DNA of 51,896 bases from Prevotella sp. UBA2746 (GCA_002353555.1 DEJO01000044.1:1-51896), one strand, 5' to 3'. Numbered from the stretch's first letter, positions 33,007 to 43,530 are shown. Numbers and translations: made by a program. Notes: a model not told the origin generated them from the letters alone.

Positions 33007-33630
33007 TTAGAAGAAGTAAGCCAGACCTATCTGCCAGGCGTTGTTACGCCCCTTGAACGCGGACTTCACACCTTCCAGTTCCGTCAACTCACCCGTCTTG
33101 GTGCAAGCGATGTTGTAGTTGGCTGTCACCTGCAGGTGGGAGAGCAACGTTGCACCGATACCGAGGTTCACGCTGAAGTTAGACGTCTTCAGCCGCCATT
33201 CCAGCGCGTCCTGGACGATGGACTGATTCTTCTCGCCGATATTGAAGCCAAACTGTGGACCGGCAAAGAAGAAGACGTTCGCCTTATCGCCCAAGCCGAC
33301 GGTATAGCGCAGGTTGACGGGGATGGCAATCTGATGCTGCTTGAGGGTCTTGTCCACCTTTCCGTGTTCATCATAGAGGTCATCGACCTTTGCCGAACGC
33401 TGGTCGTAGAGTGCCGACACATCGACACCCAGCCCGACGATGGGCAACGTAAACTTCACGGTAGGACCGATGAAGAAGCCTGCGCGGTTGTTTGTCTCGA
33501 AAACAGAATTGCTGAACTTCATGTTGGTGACGTTCACACCACCTTTCAATCCGAACTTCACCTGGGCGGAAGCCGGTGCTGCGAAGCATGTCGCCAGCAA
33601 CAACGCCAATGCTAAAACCTTTCTTCTCAT
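33007..33630 (-). CDS. PorT-family outer membrane beta-barrel protein
   Basis: A 207-residue exported protein: signal peptide MRRKVLALALLLATCFAAPASAQ, then VKFGLKGGVNVTNMKF, the typical start of Bacteroidetes eight-stranded barrels of the outer-membrane-protein beta-barrel 2/PorT group. Amphipathic strands such as GAFFIGPTVKFTLP-like segments follow, with a terminal WQIGLAYFF strand ending in Phe. PorT itself is a T9SS accessory factor in Porphyromonas, but this family is large and many members are unrelated to secretion. Its place directly after gldN (81 bp, same strand) with a shared terminator suggests cotranscription with the secretion genes. Confidence 0.82.
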   Translation of the reverse strand: MRRKVLALALLLATCFAAPASAQVKFGLKGGVNVTNMKFSNSVFETNNRAGFFIGPTVKFTLPIVGLGVDVSALYDQRSAKVDDLYDEHGKVDKTLKQHQIAIPVNLRYTVGLGDKANVFFFAGPQFGFNIGEKNQSIVQDALEWRLKTSNFSVNLGIGATLLSHLQVTANYNIACTKTGELTELEGVKSAFKGRNNAWQIGLAYFF

Positions 33631-33711
33631 GATTCTTTGATTATTGTTATTACGAAGAACTGCGGCTAATGACGCAGTTTAATGATTTCGATGGAGAGGG
33701 GCGGACTGCCA

Positions 33712-34782
33712 TCAATGACGTTCGCGCCTTACGGAGACGCGGGCAGAGCTGCCGCGGCCGCTGCTACCTCCGCCACGACGACGAGAGGACGAGACGCTGC
33801 CACCGTTACGACGGTTGGCGCGACGCTGCTTCTTCGTCATCTTCGCCTCGGCAGCCGCGATGCTGTCGAGCGAATCTTTCTTGGCAGGGTCGCCGAAGAT
33901 GTTCTTTTCAAAGTCGGTAAGCTCCTTCTCGATGCGCTTCTGCTCGGCAGCCATCAGCGAGTCGGTGGGACAATACTGCTGCAAGGTCCTTCCAAGCATG
34001 TTGGTGGTCTTATATATCTTACCCTTATACTGGTTGGTGGTGAAGTAGTCGTCGACACTCATCGTGGCTGCATTGTTCAGGTCGCTCGTCATCATCATCT
34101 GCTTGGAGAGGAACGGAGCCACATCGTCATAGCGCACCCAGAACAACGGATACTTCTGTTCGGCATCGCCGAAGTCGTCTTCACGGAACATGATGGGACA
34201 GAGCGCCACCACCTTGCGGTGGAAGGTGGCAGTGCCTTGGTCGTAGTAGGCACTCTCTTTCAGGTAGTAGGCTTTCACCTCACGTCCCGGAATGTCGGCA
34301 TTGTCCAACCGTATGCGTCCGTTGGCGTTGCGCTCATAATAGATATGGTAGTTGTCGAGGAACTGCAACGGTTTGACGCGTGCCGAGTCGGTGAACACCT
34401 CGTTGCCGTCGAGCCTGTATTCATAGACGCGGATGTTGCCCGTCATCATCAATTTGAAGATGTAGGTGAACAGGTTCATCTGCGAACCGATGGGTTCGGT
34501 GGGATAATACAGGCCGGCATTGGCTTCCTCGGTAAGCTTCAGCTCACGGTAGATGTCGCGTCGCCACACCACGTCCGACGACATCTCCTGCGCCACGGGG
34601 AAGGAGATGCGTGCCCTTGTAGTCATGTTGTTGGCGTTAGACTGCTGAGCCCTCTGCTGCTCTGCCCTGCGTGCCTTGGGCTGCGCTACAGCATAGCTAA
34701 ATGATAAATGACACATGATCAATGACAAGATCATTATCACCGCCATTCTGTGCTTCTCCATATTTACTTTCTGAATCATCAT
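33712..34782 (-). CDS. gldN: T9SS ring component GldN/PorN
   Basis: A 356-residue periplasmic protein that, with the lipoprotein GldK, forms the ring under the outer membrane in T9SS. A signal peptide (the Met at 34761 gives the better start, MEKHRMAVIMILSLIM) is followed by VVWRRDIYRELKLTEEANAGLYYPTEP, the GldN family beginning. Further family stretches are MNLFTYIFKLMMTGNIRVYEY and EDDFGDAEQKYPLFWVRYDD. The last 40 residues are very basic and low in complexity (RRRGGGSSGRGSSAR), an addition beyond the conserved domain. It follows gldM by 60 bp. Confidence 0.93.
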   Translation of the reverse strand: MMIQKVNMEKHRMAVIMILSLIMCHLSFSYAVAQPKARRAEQQRAQQSNANNMTTRARISFPVAQEMSSDVVWRRDIYRELKLTEEANAGLYYPTEPIGSQMNLFTYIFKLMMTGNIRVYEYRLDGNEVFTDSARVKPLQFLDNYHIYYERNANGRIRLDNADIPGREVKAYYLKESAYYDQGTATFHRKVVALCPIMFREDDFGDAEQKYPLFWVRYDDVAPFLSKQMMMTSDLNNAATMSVDDYFTTNQYKGKIYKTTNMLGRTLQQYCPTDSLMAAEQKRIEKELTDFEKNIFGDPAKKDSLDSIAAAEAKMTKKQRRANRRNGGSVSSSRRRGGGSSGRGSSARVSVRRERH

Positions 34783-34842
34783 CTTCTTGCTTTGTTATGT
34801 TTTGTTTATCATCTGTCATTTTCCATTTACGCCCCAGGCTGC

Positions 34843-36393
34843 CTACTTCACGATGACCTCCAATGCTGAGCGCAGGGTACGGGTGATGCCGTCGGGACCT
34901 ACAGCTACGACACGGGTGATGTAGAATCGCTTGTTGCGCGAGAGTGAACGGAACATCTCCTTCTGACGGGCTGAGAACGACGCACCGGCTGAAGCCACAG
35001 GTATGGCATTGCCCATGTTGTCGAAGAAGACGGTTTCGAAACTGTTCACACGGAACGGGATATCCAACAGGCCGTCGTCGATGGCAGCATGGATGCCGGA
35101 GGCTCCCATGAGGGCTGCCTTGCCGAGTCCGCCGCCCTTGAAGCGGTCGGAACCAACGACGATGTAAGGAGACGGATCGGGCAGCTTGCGCACCTTGAAG
35201 GTGAAGGTGCCGACGCTATGTCCCTTGGCTGAGACATTGAACGTCACGTTCTGACCTACTGCCGCGGGCACGGCTATGTAATGGCCGGGACCGGTAGAGC
35301 GGATGCTGCCGCCTGTCATGCTGACGGAGATGGAACTCTGCGGCGTGTTGGAGACGCTGACGCTGATGGGGTTGTCGAACCCGGCATACAGCACGTTCAT
35401 CAAGTCGGCAGAGAGGGTGGCACCTGTCGGGGCAAGGGGCGGCGCCACGACCTGGTACTTCTGACTGAAGTCGCGTCGCAACATGTTGCCTGCCACATCG
35501 CGCATGAGGATATATCCGTTAAAGGTATAGTCGCCGACACCGCCCACGTTGAAGGAATAGGTGTCGCCTTGTATCTTCCTGCCGTTGACATAGACCTCCG
35601 GCACCTGCGTGGTGTCGACAGCTGCCATCACCATCTTGGCAGTAAGCTGGTCGCCAGGATACAGCCTGGTGGCACTGGGCACGACGAACGCTTCGAGCTT
35701 GTTGACACGGATGTCCTTCAGACCGACGTTGGAAACCAGCGTGTGGAGCACTTCACCCTCGGCATAGCGCACGTCGCTCTGCAACTTGGTGAGCAGGGTG
35801 ACGGCAGCCGCTACGGGCATGTCTTCAAACATATACTCCTGCCAGTTCTTGCCTAAAGTGGCGTTCTGGTTCTTGGGGACTTCCGTAGAGAGGTTGTTGG
35901 CGATAATCTCACGCTGCACGGGATCGGTGACGAAGGTCAGGATGCGGTCACGATAGTGGTTGATGGCATCGAAGAGCTTCTTGCCCTGCCCTGTGCCGGG
36001 TGCCAACATGACGTGGCTGGCAGCCTCTAAGTTGTCTTTGTTTTCTATATGCTTAGGATCTCCGTTCTCGCCGTCGGCCTCCTTGACGATGCGCTCCTTG
36101 AGATGCTGGGCGAAGTTATAGAGCGAGTCGCTCATATTCTTGACCGCCGTAGCCTTCTCAAACCATTGACGCACCTTGGAAGGATTCTTCTTCATCTGCC
36201 GTTCCAGGTCGTCGAAGATGGCATCGTTCTGCTTGCTGGAGTTCGCGGTGGTACGGCTCAGGCTCTCCTCAACGATGGAGAATCCGTTGAGCACCTCCGT
36301 CGAAATGTTCAGCGCAAGCATAGCCATGAGGACGACATACATGAGGTTGATCATCTTCTGGCGAGGAGATACTGGTCTTTTCTTGATTGCCAT
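34843..36393 (-). CDS. gldM: T9SS motor component GldM/PorM
   Basis: A 516-residue inner-membrane protein with one membrane helix near the N-terminus (KMINLMYVVLMAMLALNIS, about 14-34) and a long periplasmic part of four domains that reaches the GldKN ring. With GldL it forms the proton-driven motor of T9SS. The beginning (SPRQKMINLMYVVLMAMLALN) and the middle stretch with VYVNGRKIQGDTYSF are characteristic. The length is normal for the family. It lies 60 bp behind gldL. Confidence 0.95.
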   Translation of the reverse strand: MAIKKRPVSPRQKMINLMYVVLMAMLALNISTEVLNGFSIVEESLSRTTANSSKQNDAIFDDLERQMKKNPSKVRQWFEKATAVKNMSDSLYNFAQHLKERIVKEADGENGDPKHIENKDNLEAASHVMLAPGTGQGKKLFDAINHYRDRILTFVTDPVQREIIANNLSTEVPKNQNATLGKNWQEYMFEDMPVAAAVTLLTKLQSDVRYAEGEVLHTLVSNVGLKDIRVNKLEAFVVPSATRLYPGDQLTAKMVMAAVDTTQVPEVYVNGRKIQGDTYSFNVGGVGDYTFNGYILMRDVAGNMLRRDFSQKYQVVAPPLAPTGATLSADLMNVLYAGFDNPISVSVSNTPQSSISVSMTGGSIRSTGPGHYIAVPAAVGQNVTFNVSAKGHSVGTFTFKVRKLPDPSPYIVVGSDRFKGGGLGKAALMGASGIHAAIDDGLLDIPFRVNSFETVFFDNMGNAIPVASAGASFSARQKEMFRSLSRNKRFYITRVVAVGPDGITRTLRSALEVIVK

Positions 36394-36453
36394 ATTGTCA
36401 ATTTACAATTTGACGATTTACAACTTACAATTTGATGAATTGCGATTGTACGA

Positions 36454-37304
36454 TTATGGTTTGACTGCCGCAGGCATGTTGACGGTCATCGCCTCAATCA
36501 TGCGGGCATAGATGCGGTTGAGTTCCTCTATCTGCGAAGCCATCTTGCGGGTCTGGTCGTTGATCTGGTCGATGGTGCCGACCTGCTGGCTGGCAGCCTT
36601 AAGCTGCATCTCGTAGATCTTGGTGATGCCCGTGAGGGTGCGGTTGAGGTTCTCCATCTCTTCGGAGTCGCGTGTCAGTCGCTCGCTTTGGGCGCTGACC
36701 TTCTGCAACATCTCGGTGAGCGAGTTCAGCGCATCGACATAGTTGCTCTGAGCCTCTGCCATCTCCGGCGTGTTCTCTTGCTGCCCTGCCATCCATGCAC
36801 TGCCCTGCGTCTGCATGGCAGCGGCTATCTGCTCGGCGGTGGGCACTGCCACGGTAGCGGCAGGAGCAACGGAAGGTGACGCAACGGCGGCAGCAGGTGC
36901 CGCTTCTGCCGGAGCCTGAGCAGCAGGACGGGCTGCGCCACCACCGATGATGATGGTTCCTCCGCCTGCAACGGCTGCGGGTTGTACGTCGACAGCTGCG
37001 TCTTCGCCCTCTTCATTCTCACCTTCTTCGAACTCATCCTCTTCAAAATGGGTCGGCAACTCGCGGCCGTCGGCGGTCTTGTCGAACGGACGGTCGAAAG
37101 CTGAGAGGAAGAACACGATGACCTCGGTACCCATACCCAGGAACAGCATGACGTTGGCACCAGGAAGGTGGGTCAGCTTGAACAATGTTCCGAGGATAAC
37201 GATAGATGCACCCCAACTGTATGCGTAGTTCAGGAACGTCTGTCCCGGTACGCTGTCCATCCACTTCTGCAGACGGTACACCATATTGAATTTGCTATAC
37301 TCTG

Positions 37305-37308
<4 letters not shown>
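36454..37308 (-). CDS. gldL: T9SS motor component GldL/PorL
   Basis: A 284-residue inner-membrane protein. Two membrane segments near the N-terminus (about 22-42, YSWGASIVILGTLFKL, and 50-68, MLFLGMGTEVIVFFLSAF) carry the conserved acidic residue (GTEVIVF) thought to conduct protons with GldM. After it come an acidic stretch (EEDEFEEGENEEGED), an Ala/Pro-rich linker and a C-terminal coiled-coil region (about 190-275). The start codon overlaps the gldK stop codon by 4 bp. Usual family members are shorter in the linker. The Ala/Pro stretch is the variable part. Confidence 0.95.
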
Positions 37309-38786
<1,478 letters not shown>

Positions 38787-38792
38787 CTATTG

Positions 38793-38832
38793 CGAATTAT
38801 CAATTGTCTATTAACATCATCCTTCAACCTTC
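38793..38832. repeat. Copy of the dispersed repeat between porP and gldK
   Basis: Units GAATTAT and CAATTGT (from about 38795) are followed by TCAACCTTC (38824-38832), the reverse complement of the head GAAGGTTGA found at 24265 and 30879. This is an inverted, shorter copy of the same element. Confidence 0.5.
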
Positions 38833-38838
38833 ATCCTT

Positions 38839-39792
38839 CTACAGATACCTCACGCTCTTGTGTTTGTTGCGTCCCTTCTTGTGAAGGTTGATGTCGGTCT
38901 GATAGCTGACAAACAGTTCATGGCTGCCATTGCCAACACTGATTTTCGAGGTGTAGATCTCATAGCTATAACCGAGGTTAATGCCGTGGAAGCTGCCACC
39001 GATATGCACGGTGACGGAGTTGGTGGGACTATAGAAGACACCACCATACAACATCTTGTTGTCGTTCTTATAGACCAGTCTGCCACCCACGTCGGCACGA
39101 TAGGCATGGCCGTCATAGCGCACCAAAGCGGCAGTCGGTATTGATAGAAACGGATTTCTCAGTTTTATATTGTATCCACCCGTCAAATAAAATGTCGGAT
39201 CGACTTTCAATTCGTAGGTTTCACCCAGCTCTACCAACGGTGCATTCAGGTGTTGAACGGACGCACCGACATACCAACGCTTGCGGGTGTAATAGAGACC
39301 GAGACCTATGTCGAAAGAGTTGCCGTTGACATCGGTGGTCGGAATGGCAGGGTCTTCGGGGTCGTTCACGTCAACCTTTGAGCCGTTGAACTTCTCGGAG
39401 AGGAACCCTCCCTGCACGCCGGCAGCCAGTTGGCCGCCGAAGAGCTTGAAACGAAACGCATACTGCGCTGCTAAACGCTGGTGGTTGAACAGACCTATGC
39501 GGTCGTTCATCAGCTGGATGCCCACGCCGTGATAGTTCTTCATGAAGTACAGCGGCATGTCGGCAGCAAGGTAAGCGGTCTGCGGATTGTTCTCGAAGCC
39601 GGCAAAGTCGATGGCGTAGGCACCAATGACGTTCAACTTCGACTCTTTACCCACAGAAGCGGGGTTGAACGACGGCTCCATCCCCCAGAAATGACTGAAG
39701 GCTGGCTCATACTGCGCTTTCGACACTATACAGGTCAAAGACAGCATCAACAATATGGATAATCGTTTAAACACGAGATAATAACGCAGCAA
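38839..39792 (-). CDS. porP: PorP/SprF-family T9SS outer membrane protein
   Basis: A 317-residue beta-barrel. Signal peptide about 1-26, then YEPAFSHFWGMEPSFNPASVGKE, the PorP/SprF beginning with the NPA motif. Strand-turn-strand stretches follow such as NVIGAYAIDFAGF, QRLAAQYAFRFKLFGGQLAAGVQGGF and YSPTNSVTVHIGGSFHGINLGYSYEI. PorP/SprF proteins are outer-membrane partners of the GldKN ring or of specific cargo. Being first in the porP-gldKLMN series matches Porphyromonas. No consensus promoter is obvious upstream, although a terminator for the preceding gene lies at 39820. Confidence 0.9.
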   Translation of the reverse strand: MLRYYLVFKRLSILLMLSLTCIVSKAQYEPAFSHFWGMEPSFNPASVGKESKLNVIGAYAIDFAGFENNPQTAYLAADMPLYFMKNYHGVGIQLMNDRIGLFNHQRLAAQYAFRFKLFGGQLAAGVQGGFLSEKFNGSKVDVNDPEDPAIPTTDVNGNSFDIGLGLYYTRKRWYVGASVQHLNAPLVELGETYELKVDPTFYLTGGYNIKLRNPFLSIPTAALVRYDGHAYRADVGGRLVYKNDNKMLYGGVFYSPTNSVTVHIGGSFHGINLGYSYEIYTSKISVGNGSHELFVSYQTDINLHKKGRNKHKSVRYL

Positions 39793-39819
39793 TCCACGAT
39801 TTTATTGTTACAAGTTCAC

Positions 39820-39852
39820 AAAAAAAGGCTGTAAGCACTTAGCCCAAGCCTT
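39820..39852 (-). terminator. Terminator after the kinase gene pair
   Basis: On the minus strand AAGGCT (39852-39847) and AGCCTT (39830-39825) enclose an inner TAAG/CTTA pairing, followed by seven T. It separates the kinase transcript from porP. Confidence 0.7.
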
Positions 39853-39860
39853 CAAACGGT

Positions 39861-40418
39861 CTAACAAAACTCAAACATCACACCCGATTTCTTGCCACAG
39901 ACGTAGGCTATGGGGGGAAGGTTCTGTTGCACAAGATGGTCCAGATATAAGGGCTCACCTTCTACTATCAAACTACACTGAAAGGTGTCACCCTCAACAA
40001 GGCGGGTGTTTTGGGAGGAAATCACCCGGAAAGAGAGTTCACCTTGATACTCAATGTCGCACACCCTGTCGGGTTGCCAGGTAAGACGCAGCCGGTCGCC
40101 ACGAACCAATGAGTCTGTCACACTCAGCCGTCTGCTCATGATAGGATTGCTTTGTCGTTCCTTGGGCAGTAGTGCGTTCTGTTGATATTCATCCCATCCT
40201 TGATAGCCCAGGAAGCGCACAAGAATGTCAAGCGTACTCCTTCTTGGCTCCACCTTCTCTTCCACATATCCCCACAGACGCATCAGGGTGGTACGGCTGA
40301 CGAGGATGTGCAACCGTGCGTAGATGCGCTCACTAAAGAATTCAAAATCCTTAGGGGACTGCAGCTTCCTGCCAAGCGCTGTTTCTATGTCATTCCGTAG
40401 TTGTTCCTTTGTATTCAT
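39861..40418 (-). CDS. Uncharacterised protein with helical, HTH-like N-terminal region
   Basis: A 185-residue protein, probably cytoplasmic. The N-terminal half (about 1-80) is helical and resembles small regulators seen in Bacteroidetes (LRNDIETALGRKLQSPKDF, RIYARLHILVSRTTLMRLWGYV, ILVRFLGYQGWDEYQ), consistent with DNA binding. The C-terminal half (95-185) is beta-rich (DRLRLTWQPDRVCDIEYQGE, FQCSLIVEGEPLYLDHLV). No named family is recognised. It overlaps the kinase gene by 29 bp, so the two are certainly coupled. It could be a transcription partner or target of the kinase. Confidence 0.7.
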   Translation of the reverse strand: MNTKEQLRNDIETALGRKLQSPKDFEFFSERIYARLHILVSRTTLMRLWGYVEEKVEPRRSTLDILVRFLGYQGWDEYQQNALLPKERQSNPIMSRRLSVTDSLVRGDRLRLTWQPDRVCDIEYQGELSFRVISSQNTRLVEGDTFQCSLIVEGEPLYLDHLVQQNLPPIAYVCGKKSGVMFEFC

Positions 40419-41730
40419 TCTTCATTCTTTTAAGCAGTTCCTCCGTATTCGTCCATATTCGTAGGAAAGCATCCAACTTCAGTTGGAGTCTGATTCTCAC
40501 TTCTTTCTTTTCCTTGTCAGTAAGATTTTGTGTCTGCGTGCGCATAAAGCGCTCAATGGCATGTTTGCCACGGTTGTATCGCTCATCGATGCTTGTTCCT
40601 TTTTCCGCAACGGCTTTACGCAAGTTGTCCGCCCCCGCCATAAATGCACTCGACATGCGATCATTGCTTTGTGCCTCATCCTGCTGTTCTTCCTCTTGTT
40701 GCTGTTGGCGCTCCTGATAGTCGGTCACAGCGTCCACATTGCCCACGAGTGCCGTCATAGCAGCACCTTGTTTGGTTTGTTCCTGCTTGTTTTCGTCGAT
40801 GTGGTGCCTGAGGGTATCTATTTCTCGTCGTTGCCGTTCTATGGTGGTCTGTTGCATGGCGACGGCTTGCTGCTGATTCCTCGTCTGAAGGTTCAGCGCC
40901 CTCTGTCGGTATGCCAATACGATTATTACACCTATTGTTACAATCAGTATCAAGCCCAACAACGCCACCATCCATCGTCGCGCCAATGACAACCGGCGGC
41001 TTATCGCTTCTTCCAGTGCTTGAACATGCTGATAGCGCTCGTCTATCGGCAGCATACACCTTTTTATTATATAGCGATAGGGACGACCTAACGCCATCTG
41101 TTGGAAGATGACTCCCAGACTATAAATGTCATTACGCCCATCGGCAATGGTGCCCTGCATCTGCTCAGGCGACATGTAACGAGGCGTACCGGCAGGCTGT
41201 TTCAGAATGGCATGACTATCAGTATCTGCCAGTCCGAAGTCTATGAGCTTGACGCCCTTGCCGTTTCTGGTGACGATGATGTTCTCCGGCTTCAGATCTC
41301 TGTGCGCGATGCCCTTGGCATGAACATAGCCAATGGCAGCCGTCAGTTCGTCAGCCACACGCCGCCGTTGCTGTTTTGTGGCCTCCCCTTGCAGCCAGTC
41401 CTTTAAAGTCGAACCATCCACAAACTCCATGACGATGCAATAGCCAATACCCTCTACCGTTTCCAGACCGTATGCCGTTACCACACTGGGGTGTTGCATT
41501 TGCATCAGTATTTCAAATTCTTTGCGCAGGCGCTGAAGGCAGGCAGCTTCTCCTGCCACCTCATTCCTTAAGCCTTTCAACAACCACCAACGCCCATACC
41601 GCTTCGCTTTGGCAACAACATTCACGTCCGACGTGCTGAGAACCTCCACGTCGGTGAACGTATGGCTGATGCCTTCAAAGGAATCGGTGATATAGCCCGA
41701 TGCAGAACTGTCAAGGTCTTGTTTCTTCAT
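40390..41730 (-). CDS. Membrane-bound Hanks-type Ser/Thr protein kinase
   Basis: A 446-residue protein. The kinase domain (about 20-235) has the ATP lysine in RWWLLKG (Lys52), a helix-C Glu in the following helix, the hinge CIVMEFVDGSTLKDWL, the catalytic loop AHRDLKPEN (143-150), DFG in LIDFGLAD, and the activation end GTPRYMSPEQMQG. The glycine-rich loop is degenerate. One membrane helix (253-274) is followed by an extracytoplasmic coiled coil (RNQQQAVAMQQTTIERQRREI) and a helical tail to 446, which may sense an envelope signal. It begins 20 bp after an AAA ATPase gene and overlaps an HTH-like gene. The position next to the T9SS operon is notable, but a terminator separates them. Confidence 0.92.
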   Translation of the reverse strand: MKKQDLDSSASGYITDSFEGISHTFTDVEVLSTSDVNVVAKAKRYGRWWLLKGLRNEVAGEAACLQRLRKEFEILMQMQHPSVVTAYGLETVEGIGYCIVMEFVDGSTLKDWLQGEATKQQRRRVADELTAAIGYVHAKGIAHRDLKPENIIVTRNGKGVKLIDFGLADTDSHAILKQPAGTPRYMSPEQMQGTIADGRNDIYSLGVIFQQMALGRPYRYIIKRCMLPIDERYQHVQALEEAISRRLSLARRWMVALLGLILIVTIGVIIVLAYRQRALNLQTRNQQQAVAMQQTTIERQRREIDTLRHHIDENKQEQTKQGAAMTALVGNVDAVTDYQERQQQQEEEQQDEAQSNDRMSSAFMAGADNLRKAVAEKGTSIDERYNRGKHAIERFMRTQTQNLTDKEKKEVRIRLQLKLDAFLRIWTNTEELLKRMKNEYKGTTTE

Positions 41731-41750
41731 GCGTGTGCAAAAGGTTCAGA

Positions 41751-43004
41751 TTAAACACCAGATAACAGGAATTGGAAGAGACCCATAAATCGTATCCCCT
41801 TGTCGTCAGTATATGGAGCAATATCGCTACCAGTGATTACTATTTTCTGAAAACTATCATCTACTTTGAGGAGCGACTTGAGTTCTTGCTGCCGTTTTTC
41901 TTCACTATCTATGGAGAAAGCCGACTGGATGTAGTATTTTTCGAGTCCGTTATTGGCTATGAAATCTATCTCATATTGAATGTACTCAAGTTTGCCATTA
42001 CGCTTCTCACGAGCCTCCACGACACCGACATCTACCGCAAAACCACGCATCCGAAGTTCGTTGTAGATGACATTCTCCATGATGTGAGTAATCTCCTGTT
42101 GGCGAAAATTGAGTTTGGCATTGCGCAACCCCACATCCACAGAATAGTATTTCTTGATACTCTCGAAATACTTATTGCCCTTGATGTTGTAGCGTTTGGC
42201 ACCTTCAAACAGAAAAGCTTCTTCCAGATAGTTGATATAATTGGAAACGGTCTCCGGTTCTATTTTAGTGTTTTGTACATTTCTCAGCACATTACTGATG
42301 CGGTTTGGATTGGTCAGCGAACCTACCGATGAACATAATGCGTCGGCAAGTGCAGAAAGAGCCTCGCGATTCTTTACTTTGTGGCGCTCCACGACATCAT
42401 CGAGATAGGTTTTGTTCCACAACCGCTGCAGATAGGCAACTTTCTGTTCTGGTGTGCGTTGGCGAACCAGTCCAGGCATGCCACCATAGGTGTAATACTC
42501 CTTCCATAGTTCGCTGACAGGCTCAGTCCTGTTAGTACAGAACTCGTGGAACGAGAAAGGCCATACTTTCACCTCATCGCCACGTCCGCGAAAGATAGTT
42601 TTTATGTCAGAAGAAAGAAAATGTGAATTGCTACCAGTAATGTATATGTCAACATTGTCCTTGCTGTTCAAACCATTGACCAACTTCTCAAACCCCTCCA
42701 CCTCCTGCACCTCATCAAGTACTATATAATAAGGTGTAGAGTCATCCGTAATGCGACTATACAGATAGGCTTTTAGCACCTGACGGTCTGTCAGATCGCC
42801 AGTTTCTTCATCGTCCATATCGAAGGATACTATGATAATGTTATCTTCTGCCACACCTTGTTCAAGCAGATAATCCTTGAAAATTCTGTTGAGCAGCCAT
42901 GACTTTCCGGAACGTCTGGGACCGGTAATGATTTTAACTTCCCCGTTTCCCATTCTTTCTATCAGTTGACGAAGATAGGTCTCTCTTTGAATGTAATTAT
43001 CCAT
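41751..43004 (-). CDS. AAA ATPase with DUF4143-like C-terminal region
   Basis: A 417-residue protein of the AAA_14/DUF4143 group. Walker A is GPRRSGKS (28-35), Walker B is YIVLDEVQ (93-100), and a sensor-type Asn/Ser stretch lies in DIYITGSNSHFLS. The C-terminal part (about 210-400) has NPNRISNVLRNVQNTKIEPETVSNYINYLEEAFLF and YYSVDVGLRNAKLNF, typical of DUF4143, and ends in a restriction-endonuclease-like beta-alpha region (EIDFIANNG). These ATPases are frequent, patchily distributed genes in Bacteroidetes. Function is unknown. The promoter region carries an inverted repeat, suggesting repression, perhaps by itself. Confidence 0.88.
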   Translation of the reverse strand: MDNYIQRETYLRQLIERMGNGEVKIITGPRRSGKSWLLNRIFKDYLLEQGVAEDNIIIVSFDMDDEETGDLTDRQVLKAYLYSRITDDSTPYYIVLDEVQEVEGFEKLVNGLNSKDNVDIYITGSNSHFLSSDIKTIFRGRGDEVKVWPFSFHEFCTNRTEPVSELWKEYYTYGGMPGLVRQRTPEQKVAYLQRLWNKTYLDDVVERHKVKNREALSALADALCSSVGSLTNPNRISNVLRNVQNTKIEPETVSNYINYLEEAFLFEGAKRYNIKGNKYFESIKKYYSVDVGLRNAKLNFRQQEITHIMENVIYNELRMRGFAVDVGVVEAREKRNGKLEYIQYEIDFIANNGLEKYYIQSAFSIDSEEKRQQELKSLLKVDDSFQKIVITGSDIAPYTDDKGIRFMGLFQFLLSGV

Positions 43005-43008
43005 TTCT

Positions 43009-43071
43009 ATTCGGATTTTGCTGCAAAGTTACAATAAATTCCGAATACGGTCAAGCTTTTATTCGGAATTT
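43009..43071 (-). promoter_or_regulatory. Promoter and inverted-repeat operator of the ATPase gene
   Basis: On the minus strand the -7 box TAACTTTG lies at 43031-43024 and a CTTG at 43055-43052. AAATTCCGAATA (43036-43047) and TATTCGGAATTT (43060-43071) form a 12-bp inverted repeat spanning the -33 region, and a third half-site TATTCGGATTT occurs at 43009-43019, beside the start codon. A shorter inverted repeat TTTACTG/CAGTAAA lies at 43069-43090. Confidence 0.55.
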
Positions 43072-43215
43072 ACTGCATTATTACAGTAAAACCCGTTCAA
43101 CTATCAAATTATTGGTCCATTTGTTTGTCCTTCATACAAAAGGAATGAAATGGAACACCTCGAAATGACATACATGAAATAAATTTGCAACAAAAAAGAA
43201 AAAAATCAGCTCACA

Positions 43216-43530
43216 ATGGAATACTTTTCAAAAATAATGCCTATCTTTGTGCCGTTGGTCTGCAAAGACCGACGACATAGAGGAGAGCTATTTAGCTTTG
43301 ACCCGTCTGAAAAACTGCAAATTTTTAGTGATAAGGGTAAAAGTCTGAAAGTTGTTCCTCCTGCAGTAGCATATATACTGCTCACTCCTTCTATGGAGGC
43401 GGCTCACATATATACCTGCAGGTGTGAGCTGATTTCATTCTTATTATCACGGGTATTGCAGAACCTTCAGACTAAGGATGTCGAGAAGGCTCACACTCTT
43501 TGGACATATGTAAAACCGAGAAATAAGTAG
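43216..43530 (+). CDS. Possible small protein gene or leader RNA, unassigned
   Basis: An open frame of 104 codons lies in the 739-bp gap between the ATPase gene and the AT-rich operon. The product begins MEYFSKIMPIFVPLVCKDRR and is basic, with no recognised domain. The frame contains a -7-like box TATCTTTG (43242-43249) followed by an 8-bp hairpin CGTTGGTC/GACCGACG (43253-43274), so the region may instead be the start of a long untranslated leader. A second AT-rich frame of 56 codons (43561-43731) is equally unproven. I rate coding as uncertain. Confidence 0.25.
   Translation: MEYFSKIMPIFVPLVCKDRRHRGELFSFDPSEKLQIFSDKGKSLKVVPPAVAYILLTPSMEAAHIYTCRCELISFLLSRVLQNLQTKDVEKAHTLWTYVKPRNK
43242..43249 (+). 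promoter_or_regulatory. Possible -7 box upstream of the AT-rich operon
   Basis: TATCTTTG fits TAnnTTTG. It is followed by a hairpin (43253-43274) that would form the 5' end of the transcript. If it serves the operon, the leader is about 490 nt long. The -33 element is poor. Another box TAAATTTG lies at 43180-43187. Confidence 0.35.

Noticed and set aside
33682..34704. Plus-strand frame of 340 codons
   Set aside because: Antisense to gldN; no domain recognised.
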